Shown piece by piece: positions 1 through 7,197 of a stretch of 22,257 bases of DNA. The first letter of the stretch is position 1. Each line of letters begins with the position of its first letter. The stretch spans positions 1 through 22,257 of the forward strand of contig PJAB01000671.1 of assembly GCA_002887195.1 (NCBI GenBank), read 5' to 3'. The stretch comes from Chrysochromulina parva (lineage: Eukaryota > Haptophyta > Prymnesiales > Chrysochromulinaceae). The position numbers and the translations under genes are program-made. Below the pieces are notes generated by a model that ran no database searches, was not told the origin of the DNA, and saw only the letters and a program-made list of their open reading frames with translations.

Positions 1-119
1 CTCTTTATGGCTGTTTCTCAGCTCTCCGTCTGCATGTGTCTCATTTGAGGCCTGGCCTGTTTTGTTTTGTTCTTGTCTTCACGGCTGTGTTGCTTACGTG
101 TTGTGTGTATTAACATTGA

Positions 120-1109
120 ATGAACGCACGATCGATGACCGCGACGTCGATTTCCGCGACTCCGTCGTGGACGACCCTCGGCACCAAGGAGTACGTCGCG
201 CACAAACGCAAAGTTCACTCGGTCGCCTGGTCGTGCGGCGGCCAGAAGCTTGCCTCGGGCTCAGTCGACCAAAGTGTGCGCGTGTGGTCGCTGCACGAGA
301 CCGGCTCGGCGACACACACCGAGTTGACGGGGCACCAGGATTCGGTCGATCAGCTGCGGTGGGACCCGCTCAATCCCGAGGTGCTCGGCACCGCATCGGG
401 CGACCGGACAGTGCGCATCTGGGATACACGCACGAACAAGCAGGTGCACGCCATCGAGACGCGCGGCGAGAACATCAACATCCGATGGAGCCCTGACGGG
501 CAGCACGTGGCCGTCGGCGACAAGGACGACAACATCGCCATCATCGAGATGCGCAAGTGCAAGGCGCTCAAGAACATTAAGTTCCAGTCGGAGGTGAACG
601 AGATGGCGTGGGAGCCCACGAGCGGCGGCAAGTTCTTCTTCCTCACGACGGGCTCGGGCAGTGTCGAGATCTTCCGGTACGCGGACATGCTCGCGCAGGA
701 GCAGGCGCAGCCCGTCCATTCGCTGCAGGCACACACGGCCAACTGCTATTGCATCGACTTCTCCCCCAAGGGCGAGTACCTTGCCGTGGGGGGTGCGGAC
801 GCGATGGTCACCATCTGGGACGTGCACGAGCTCGTCTGCTTGCGCACATGCACGCGCTTCGAGTGGCCCGTGCGCACGCTCAGCTTCTCTTGCGATAGCC
901 GCTTCCTCGCTTCGGGCTCAGAGGACCTGTACGTCGACATTGCCGACGTGTCGACCGGTGAACAGGTGCATAAGTTATCGTGCTCCGCAGCGATGAACTC
1001 GGTCGCATGGCACCCGTCACGGCTGCTGCTAGCCTACGCTGCCGACGACAAAGACCGTGTAGGCCGAGATGATGGCTCGCTTCGCATCTTCGGCTTCCCA
1101 TCCGCGTGA
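120..1109 (+). CDS. THOC3: THO complex subunit 3 (THOC3/TEX1), WD40 beta-propeller protein
   Basis: This 329-residue intronless frame is a WD40 propeller of the THOC3/TEX1 family, a subunit of the nuclear THO/TREX complex that couples transcription to mRNA export. Family-specific strings are visible throughout: HKRKVHSVAW (28-37), ASGDRTVRIWD (92-102), NINIRWSPDGQ (118-128), SEVNEMAW (157-164), FEWPVRTLSFS (247-257) and VAWHPSRLLLAYAADDKD (295-312). WD-type blades run from about residue 25 to the end, and the length is close to animal and plant THOC3 (about 320-350). Two in-frame ATGs lie at 120 and 135; neither has a purine at -3, and I kept the first. The stop is TGA at 1107-1109. The gene converges on the large minus-strand gene that ends at 1543. 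Identification rests on remembered family signatures, not a search. Confidence 0.93.
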   Translation: MNARSMTATSISATPSWTTLGTKEYVAHKRKVHSVAWSCGGQKLASGSVDQSVRVWSLHETGSATHTELTGHQDSVDQLRWDPLNPEVLGTASGDRTVRIWDTRTNKQVHAIETRGENINIRWSPDGQHVAVGDKDDNIAIIEMRKCKALKNIKFQSEVNEMAWEPTSGGKFFFLTTGSGSVEIFRYADMLAQEQAQPVHSLQAHTANCYCIDFSPKGEYLAVGGADAMVTIWDVHELVCLRTCTRFEWPVRTLSFSCDSRFLASGSEDLYVDIADVSTGEQVHKLSCSAAMNSVAWHPSRLLLAYAADDKDRVGRDDGSLRIFGFPSA

Positions 1110-1542
1110 TAGAGAGGCATCCCGAAGGCAAGGTACTAGCCCGTGTGTTGGGCCGAGGGCAGAGCTCGCGCGGCGCACGACGGCGGCTGGCAAGGTGCGG
1201 CACGGGCGGGCGCGCGCGGCCATGCATGCATGCATGTTCACAGAGAATCGAATGGTACGCAGAGAAGCGGGTCGGTGGTGCGTTGGCGCCGCGCCTCGCA
1301 CGCTATGAGTGTGAGAAGTGTAATTTTCCTTTTCCACACACGACACCATCACCAATCATAACGCTTAACGGAAACGGGCTGCATGCACGGCGTCTGATCC
1401 GATCGACCGGTCGCGTGATGTTCATGTTGCCGTCCGATACGGATGCACGCCGCACAAGCGCCATTGGAATTGGGATACACACCGCACATGCGTCACACTC
1501 CGCCAGCCGCACATGGCACTTCCTCCGGCGTTTCATTGGATG
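1110..1542. other. Convergent intergenic spacer with TGCATGCA palindromes
   Basis: This 433-base spacer separates the 3' ends of THOC3 (+) and the repeat protein (-), so it should hold both 3' UTRs and polyadenylation signals. Overlapping reading frames here have no recognisable content and I call no gene. The visible structure is a run of alternating GCAT at 1221-1236 containing two overlapping TGCATGCA octamers, and another TGCATGCA at 1380-1387. A patch around 1318-1370 is AT-richer than its surroundings. Confidence 0.5.
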
Positions 1543-4107
1543 TTACTCGTCGGCGTAAAGAGCACTGTCACTGAGGTCGAGCGCGGGTATCAGGTGCTCG
1601 TAGGCCCGACGGACGGCGGGCTTCGCTTCGGACGACCCCGTTGCCCATGCCGTTGCCGGTCCGTCTGCCCCCACGTCTTCCTGTTGCATAGCCAGGATCT
1701 TGATCTGAATCTTGCTCCGCTCACGCTCCAGCAGATTGCCTTCATCGACAACAACCAACTCATCCACACCTTCCTCCGCTGCAGCCTCGACCCTCGCCGC
1801 CCACGCCCGACCCGCTGCGGTACCAGTAGTCACGACTGCCTCCGCCTCCGCCTGCTGAGCTGCCGCACCCCTGGCATCTGCAGCAGCCTTCGCCTCCGCA
1901 GCGGCCTTACCCTGGGCAGAAGCCTTCGCCTCCGCAGAGGCTGCTTTACCCTGGGCAGCAGCCTTCGCCTCCGCAGCGGGTGCCTTACCCTGGGCAGCAG
2001 CCTTCGCCTCCGCAGCGGCCTTACCCTGGGCAGCAGCCTTCGCCTCGGCGGCTGCCTTACCCTGGGCAGCAGCCTTCGCCTCGGCGGCTGCCTTGATCTC
2101 CGTGGCGGCACTGGCCTCATCAGCGGCCACATCACTGGCAGCCTTCCGAACAGCTTCATCTTTGGCCTCGCGCGACAGGCCGAAAATCTGGACACTTGCC
2201 TCCGCCGGACGCCACGGTTGAAAGCGGCGTCCGGCGTCCGGCACGGTTGGAAGCGGCGGTTGCTTGCCCCGTATGACGAGCGCGGACGAGGAGTCCTCAA
2301 GAGGCAGAGCATCGCGAGTCGCGACGAGGAGTCCACGCTGCGGATCGGAGGTTCGTCGCCGAGAGCGCGCCGCCGCTGTGACGGCGTTCGCGCTGCTCGA
2401 CGCGTGCTTGAGTGCAAGCAGTTGTGGCATTTCTTCCTTCGCGTCCCCCGCGCGGAACTTGTCGTAGTCGTGGAAGATTGTGATGGCTTCCATATCGCAC
2501 AGCTCGCCGTCTGAGGTTGCCCACGGCTCCCGGGTCACCGGCTTGAGACCGCGCAGCGTCGTAGGGACGGAGTGCCACGGGGTCGAGTCCCACGGCTGAG
2601 CATGCAGACCGGTCGTGACGCTCGCTTCGTTCTCCAGCTGGCGCCGCCGGTGCAGTGTCGCCATGTCGTCGTGCAAGCCTGGGTACGACGGGCCGCCGTC
2701 TTGGGCACCATCGAGGCGCGTGAGACCCGCGGTGGCGAAGGGCATCGTGTAGGGCGACGCGGCGCCTCGCACCCGCGAGGGCGTCACACATGCGGTCAGC
2801 GTGCGTGTGGGCTTCGCGTGCCGCACCACCGCCGCGATCACGACGGCTTTCGAGGCGTTGGCGTCGTCGCTTGGCACGGGCACGCCCGAAGAGGTCGGAG
2901 TGACGGTGGGCTGCTGTGTGGGCTGCTGTGTGGGCTGCTCATCCCACGCGTGGCGCGCCGCCTCCGTCCAAGGCTCGTTCATATAACGGAGCGGCCGGAT
3001 CCCGCGAAGCTCGTAGGGCACCGGCCGGAACGGGGCACGGTCCCAGGCGGGGTGTGCGCGAGGGTCGCCCGTCGGACGATTGCGATCGAGAGTAGTGATG
3101 CGCAAATAGGCCATGTGGGTCGGCTCGTACTCATCATCGTCCTTGATCGACGGCTCGCGAGCGTCGTGGCGAGCGTCCGTGCCCGGCTCTCTCTTCCTCG
3201 TGGCCGAGGCCGGTAGGCTAGTAGGTACCGGTAGGCTCACTCGTCTGGGCGGCGTCGTTCTCGGCGCGGTGCCGCCGCCCTGCCCCTTCAGGAAGGCAGC
3301 CGGGGGAGACGATTCCAGCTTGCTCGTGGCTGCCGCACCGTCCTCGTCACGCCCCGTCCTCGTCACGCCCAGAACGTCCTCACCTTCGTTCCGTGCGTTC
3401 GATGGTGCGTGCGCATTTGACGAGGATGAGCCGTGGCTCGTGCCCACGAAGGCGCGGCGCATCCGCCGCTGGTCAGCCGTCAGACCCGACTCGGCGGCGA
3501 CGCGCCGTTTTGCGAGCTCAGCACTCGTAGCAGCAGCCACAGCTCTGGCCTCTGCGAGGGCCTGCTGCTGACCGCGCAGGATGACCGCCATCACTGTGGG
3601 CGTGGCGATCACCGTTGAGCCATCACCGTTGTTGATCGACGAGGAGGTGCCGGGTGTGGGTCCGCTGCTGCCGGTTCCTCTCAGACTCGAGGTCCGTGCG
3701 TTCGTCTCACGGATACGCCGGTGGTACTCGGCGTTCTTGATGGCGAGTGCGCGTTGCTCCTTCTCACGCCGAGCCCTCGATGCCGCTGCGAAGCTGATGC
3801 GTGCAGCGCCAGCCACCTCATCTGCGATGTCGTCGTCGGTGCGCTGAGCGGGTCGTCGGGTGCGCCGGCGTAAATCGGTGCTGCGCTGCGCAAGCTCACG
3901 ATGCTCATCCGCCCTGCGAGCTTCGGATGCTGCAGCCAGCTCAGCACGTGCTCGCCCTGCGGCCTCATCGCCGATGCTGGAATCGACTCTTGCCTTCGCC
4001 ACGCGCGCCTTGGACAGTCGCAAAGCCTCGACGGGCTCTTCATGCGCAAGGCGTTGTTGGCCATCCTCAGCAGGCACTTCAGCCTTTGCAGCTGGAGGCT
4101 CCTCCAT
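1543..4107 (-). CDS. Large Ala/Lys-rich repeat protein of unknown function
   Basis: I do not recognise this protein; no catalytic domain is visible. From the ATG at 4107 it is 854 residues. Three layers of internal repetition are seen. First, two tandem units of about 49 residues (41-89 and 90-139) share the pattern D-x-x-I-x-D-E-x-A-G-x-A-R, then AAAS-x-ARR, and are charged and helix-prone. Second, two copies of a W-D-x-x-P-[FW]-x-x-V-P-x-x-L-R-G-[IL]-[KR]-P motif end in PW (about 355-380 and 506-529). Third, an Ala-rich array alternating AEAKAAA and QGKAA (about 670-740) is encoded by a DNA minisatellite. The tail (about 740-854) is acidic and coiled-coil-like. The first ATG of the open frame is at 4257 but lies inside the upstream glycosyltransferase gene; 4161 is another candidate. 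I chose 4107 because it clears the neighbour and has G at +4. A structural or cytoskeletal role is only a guess. Confidence 0.72.
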   Translation of the reverse strand: MEEPPAAKAEVPAEDGQQRLAHEEPVEALRLSKARVAKARVDSSIGDEAAGRARAELAAASEARRADEHRELAQRSTDLRRRTRRPAQRTDDDIADEVAGAARISFAAASRARREKEQRALAIKNAEYHRRIRETNARTSSLRGTGSSGPTPGTSSSINNGDGSTVIATPTVMAVILRGQQQALAEARAVAAATSAELAKRRVAAESGLTADQRRMRRAFVGTSHGSSSSNAHAPSNARNEGEDVLGVTRTGRDEDGAAATSKLESSPPAAFLKGQGGGTAPRTTPPRRVSLPVPTSLPASATRKREPGTDARHDAREPSIKDDDEYEPTHMAYLRITTLDRNRPTGDPRAHPAWDRAPFRPVPYELRGIRPLRYMNEPWTEAARHAWDEQPTQQPTQQPTVTPTSSGVPVPSDDANASKAVVIAAVVRHAKPTRTLTACVTPSRVRGAASPYTMPFATAGLTRLDGAQDGGPSYPGLHDDMATLHRRRQLENEASVTTGLHAQPWDSTPWHSVPTTLRGLKPVTREPWATSDGELCDMEAITIFHDYDKFRAGDAKEEMPQLLALKHASSSANAVTAAARSRRRTSDPQRGLLVATRDALPLEDSSSALVIRGKQPPLPTVPDAGRRFQPWRPAEASVQIFGLSREAKDEAVRKAASDVAADEASAATEIKAAAEAKAAAQGKAAAEAKAAAQGKAAAEAKAAAQGKAPAAEAKAAAQGKAASAEAKASAQGKAAAEAKAAADARGAAAQQAEAEAVVTTGTAAGRAWAARVEAAAEEGVDELVVVDEGNLLERERSKIQIKILAMQQEDVGADGPATAWATGSSEAKPAVRRAYEHLIPALDLSDSALYADE
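1885..2094. repeat. 36/39-bp minisatellite inside the repeat-protein gene
   Basis: Five full units and one partial unit lie head to tail: 1885-1920 (36 bp), 1921-1959 (39), 1960-1998 (39), 1999-2034 (36), 2035-2070 (36) and 2071-2094 (partial). Each begins agccttcgcctc and most end ccctgggcag. All unit lengths are multiples of three, so copy-number change keeps the frame. On the minus strand they encode alternating AEAKAAA and QGKAA segments. Synonymous differences between units (cctccgca versus cctcggcg) suggest older and newer copies. Confidence 0.9.
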
Positions 4108-4177
4108 GTAATCGAGAGCGGTCCCGTCGCGATGTGGGCCAAATTTTTGGGGCAAGTGCATGCAAAATCCTTCCACT

Positions 4178-5734
4178 TTACATGACGTTTTTCTCAATGA
4201 ATACTGCGTCTCCCTCGAGCCGCCTCCTGCTGACCAGGTGCCGCTCCTGGCATGCATGCGCCTTGAGCGGCCGCGTCGCCTTCAGGCTGGTGCATGCCCC
4301 CGGGTGCTCGCTCCACCACTCGCGCCAGAAGCGGCAACAGTGGAAGCCACACGCGACTGTACCCGCCGCGCCGTGCCGGCGCTCCTCCGGGCACGTGCAG
4401 CTCGCCGAGCACTCTCCCTTGGCCTCGCCGCAGTAGGTGGTAGAGCACTCGCTCGCCGACGGCGCGCACGGCCGGAGAAGCTCCGTTTTCGAATGGCGTC
4501 GTGCGCTGCCGAGGCAGCACTTTGGGGGCATGTATGGGTAGCGCACTGGAAACCGCAAGTCGGGAGGAGCATGCCTGCGGATCGGGACGCACGCGCCGCG
4601 CCCAAATGAATCCGCCTCAGCCTCCACATACTGTCGCCGGAGTGCGTCGCTCACAAAGCTGGGCGGCGGCACCTCTCTTGAAGGTGCCATTTGATCGGTC
4701 AGGTTGACCTGCCACGTGTTGCGCACCGATGTATGCCGAGTGTACACGATCGGCACGCCCGTCACGGTGAGCATCCGATGGCAGCCGTCCAGTGCCCGTT
4801 CCACAAAGCCTAAATCCTCCGAGAGGGACACGTCGGCAAATGGGCCGCCCAAGGGTCCGCCGCCGCCAGGGCTGGGTGGCGGCGGGTGGGCGGCCGCGTG
4901 GGCGTCCGGGTGGGCGAGCAGAGCCTCCGCCACTGAGCGATGGAAGGCCAACGAGCCGAGAAAGGGACCTGCCCCGCGGTACTCATAAAACCGTGCGCCG
5001 CGGAGGCGACTGAGCTTGGCGAGGTAGGCGAAGCCAAGCGCGGCGAGCTCCGACCGGTTTGTGACGATTGGGCACGCGAGCGCCTCCACCTGCCCCGGAG
5101 GGTGCAAGTCGTCGTCATCCCAGTGCAACAGCACGGTTCCGCGCGCGGCGCGCACGCCGGCGTTGCGCTTGGCCCCAATCGAAGATCGGGCTGCGAGCTG
5201 CACGAGGCGGATCTTATCGCGCAGGGTGCCGTGCCGTCGGAGTAGCTGTGAGCGCTCGATGGCGTGGGAGTCTGAGCTGTCATCCACGACGACCACCTCG
5301 AGGTTCGGATAGGTTTGTGCCGCGGCCAAGTCCAGCGCCAAGTCCAGGAATCCGGGCCGATTGCAAGTCAGGACGATCAACGATACAAGCGGTGGATACG
5401 GCGGAAGGGTGCAGCGCCACAGCGTTGGCGACTTCTCAGAGCGAGGCTGGGCATGACGTGGCCCGAATTCGGCTCCTACATCATGCGGCGACGGCCGAAC
5501 AAGCTGCACATGCCGTCCTGAAGTCGACTTGTGCGCGGGTCGGTCCTTGCCGCAGACGCAGCAATGCTCGCCTGCGCTGCCAAACGCGGCTGCAGCCGCC
5601 CAATCGTGGCTGACGGCGAATCCGTTGCCGGTGCAGTGCCCATCAACCACGAAGGTGTTGCACGTGGCTTGATACGTGTTGGTCCAACCAGGCGTGTCGG
5701 TGCACGCACCGCTGGAGGGCGGAATGAGGTACAT
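4178..5734 (-). CDS. GT-A fold family-2 glycosyltransferase with Cys-rich flanking domains
   Basis: The 518-residue product has a GT2-type nucleotide-sugar transferase core. PLVSLIVLTCNRP (115-127) and NLEVVVVDDSSD (144-155) form the Rossmann start, GAKRNAGVRAARG (187-199) follows, and WDDDD (205-209) is the metal-binding DXD region. SEDLGF (305-310) fits the acidic catalytic segment. An N-terminal Cys-rich domain (11-62) starts CTDTPGWTNTYQATC and ends CCVCGK; similar domains occur in secreted or lumenal proteins of haptophytes and stramenopiles. A second Cys-rich region (423-481) includes GEAKGECSASCTCPEE and CGFHCCRFW. Paired cysteines suggest disulfides, so Golgi or extracellular-facing work is likely, yet no signal peptide or anchor is visible. 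An in-frame TAA lies directly before the ATG, so a leader exon could be missing. The acceptor sugar is unknown. The stop is at 4178-4180, 70 bases from the next gene's preferred start. Confidence 0.83.
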   Translation of the reverse strand: MYLIPPSSGACTDTPGWTNTYQATCNTFVVDGHCTGNGFAVSHDWAAAAAFGSAGEHCCVCGKDRPAHKSTSGRHVQLVRPSPHDVGAEFGPRHAQPRSEKSPTLWRCTLPPYPPLVSLIVLTCNRPGFLDLALDLAAAQTYPNLEVVVVDDSSDSHAIERSQLLRRHGTLRDKIRLVQLAARSSIGAKRNAGVRAARGTVLLHWDDDDLHPPGQVEALACPIVTNRSELAALGFAYLAKLSRLRGARFYEYRGAGPFLGSLAFHRSVAEALLAHPDAHAAAHPPPPSPGGGGPLGGPFADVSLSEDLGFVERALDGCHRMLTVTGVPIVYTRHTSVRNTWQVNLTDQMAPSREVPPPSFVSDALRRQYVEAEADSFGRGACVPIRRHAPPDLRFPVRYPYMPPKCCLGSARRHSKTELLRPCAPSASECSTTYCGEAKGECSASCTCPEERRHGAAGTVACGFHCCRFWREWWSEHPGACTSLKATRPLKAHACQERHLVSRRRLEGDAVFIEKNVM

Positions 5735-6282
5735 TTACCTCGCCGGAACGGAAGTCTTGCACTCCCCAAGCATGCATGCCCCCCAGTTTCGTCGCGGACC
5801 CCGCGCGCCCGTCACCGTCTCAAAGAAAGGCCCCTCGGTCAACACAAGTACTGAGTACTCGCTCGCTCAGACGGCTCGGGCAATCAATTTCGCTAGTGAG
5901 GTCGCAGGTCGGGTGTCTCTCCGGAGCACATACACAGGGCGGATCCCTGGCACTTAGCGTGAAGTACTTGCTGTACAGGTAGGTGCGACGAACAAATGAC
6001 ATGTTTGGGGCTTTGTTGGTAAAGTGCGACAAAACACACAGGGGTATCTGCACGATTCTGCGTCGTCCTGCTCGGTTGCTCAAGTACTGTGAACAAGAAC
6101 GGTCCTGCATGCATGTGAACTTCGCGAGACAGCCACGTCAGGGCTCGAACAGCGCAACATAAAATTTCCGTGGTCCGTCCCCGGAAGATGACCGCGTCCC
6201 AGACCGACGAGTGGTGTTCTTGCGTGGTCATCGCAAGGGTCATGGGCTCATGGCGTGGGTGGCGCGTGGCCTCCGGACGCGA
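5735..6282. promoter_or_regulatory. Spacer upstream of the glycosyltransferase, with GCATGCATGC and repeated AGTACT
   Basis: This 548-base stretch lies between the 3' end of the PsbP-domain gene and the start of the glycosyltransferase, both on the minus strand, so it should hold the latter's promoter. GCATGCATGC sits at 5770-5779, about 36-45 bases before the ATG, and TGCATGCATG at 6106-6115. The palindrome AGTACT occurs four times (5847, 5854, 5963, 6083), the first two forming a 13-base near-palindrome. Minus-strand frames here (for example 5820-6110) have no hydrophobic leader I could splice in convincingly. No gene is called. Confidence 0.45.
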
Positions 6283-6948
6283 TCATGACGCATAGCTCTC
6301 GATGATGGCCTTAAAGGTGGCGGCGACCGCCGCATGCTTGGGCTCGAGGCACTGCGCGGTGAGCGTGATGAGGACGCTCGCGGCGCCGTCCGCCTTGATG
6401 GCAAGGAGTGATCGTAAGTGGCGCATCGGCCCGCCCTGCTGCTGGATGGTGTAGTCGTAGACGAACGAGCCCTTCACCGACGCCTGCTCCAGCATCACGC
6501 CCTCGATGTCATCGCCGCTTGCGAAGGCGCATGCGCCATTGGTGCCGCACTGCGGGAGCAGCGTGGAGCCGACAAAGTCTATTGTGCCGAAGGAGCCCAA
6601 GCTGGTATAGTCGGGTCGGATCGGAGTGAAAGCGATGAAGACGTTGGTCGTGTCATCGTTAGGATCGGTCGCAGTGACGAGGCGGCGGCCATCTGCTAGC
6701 TCCTGTGGTTTCATCACGTAACCCTCTGGCAGCAAGAATGAGACGCCGTAGCGCTCATCCTTGTAACTAGTTGGCAGTGCCGAGGCAGCGGCGGCAGGTC
6801 GAGGCTGCAGTGCTGCGGCGGTTGCGATGGCGACGGGCGAGAAGAGCAACGCTCGGCGGTCGAACTTCCTTGTGGTCGACGCGGGCGGCGCGAGCGACAG
6901 AGCGAGAATCTGGACGCGAGAAACAAGTGCCAGAGAAACAAGTGCCAT
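6283..6948 (-). CDS. PsbP-domain protein of the thylakoid lumen, Tat-type targeting
   Basis: This 221-residue protein has a three-part leader and a PsbP domain. Residues 1-23 are a hydrophobic signal peptide (ALVSLALVS, then ILALSLAPPAS), as expected for a complex plastid. The twin arginine at 31-32 (FDRRALLFSPVAIATAAAL) and the small-residue stretch ending near A57 mark Tat import into the lumen. The mature part (about 62-221) begins YKDERYGVSFLLPEGY and includes RRLVTATDPND and TNVFIAFTPI, classic PsbP/PPD strings. It could be the oxygen-evolving-complex subunit or, more likely given its divergence, one of the PsbP-like assembly factors; I leave the symbol empty. The start codon lies within a 13-base direct repeat (agaaacaagtgcc, 6919-6931 and 6934-6946). 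It is divergent from ataxin-2. Confidence 0.86.
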   Translation of the reverse strand: MALVSLALVSRVQILALSLAPPASTTRKFDRRALLFSPVAIATAAALQPRPAAAASALPTSYKDERYGVSFLLPEGYVMKPQELADGRRLVTATDPNDDTTNVFIAFTPIRPDYTSLGSFGTIDFVGSTLLPQCGTNGACAFASGDDIEGVMLEQASVKGSFVYDYTIQQQGGPMRHLRSLLAIKADGAASVLITLTAQCLEPKHAAVAATFKAIIESYAS

Positions 6949-7197
6949 TTCGACCTTCGTCCAGCGCTAGAGGGATGTGGGGAAATCGCCGCGTAAAAAT
7001 CTTCTTCAATGAGAATCTTTCAGTGCGCCTTAGTTGAGCGGGGTGCCGGCCCTCCTACGTCAAAGACCCATTTTCGTGTCCACGTGTTTTAGCAACTTCT
7101 GCACGGCCTTTTCCACCAAGCACCGCTCGTCGGCCCGGTCTCGGCGTGCCGCCGCCGCGCGGAACCCTCGTCTCCCTCCAGGCAATAACCTCGCATA
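6949..7197. promoter_or_regulatory. Divergent promoter, PsbP-domain gene / ataxin-2
   Basis: These 249 bases lie between the minus-strand PsbP-domain start and the earliest plus-strand ataxin-2 start. A G-box CACGTG lies at 7081-7086 and tacgtca about 25 bases before it; both are ACGT-core elements bound by bZIP/bHLH factors and common near light-responsive genes. An AT-richer segment at about 6993-7030 is nearer the PsbP start. Functional use is inferred. Confidence 0.4.

Noticed and set aside
5735..5773. A 27-bp intron (GTAAAT...CCTCCAG) joining an ATG at 5773 to the glycosyltransferase frame
   Set aside because: Phase and borders fit, but 27 bp is far below the 110-251 bp of the other introns here, and the added residues give no signal peptide.
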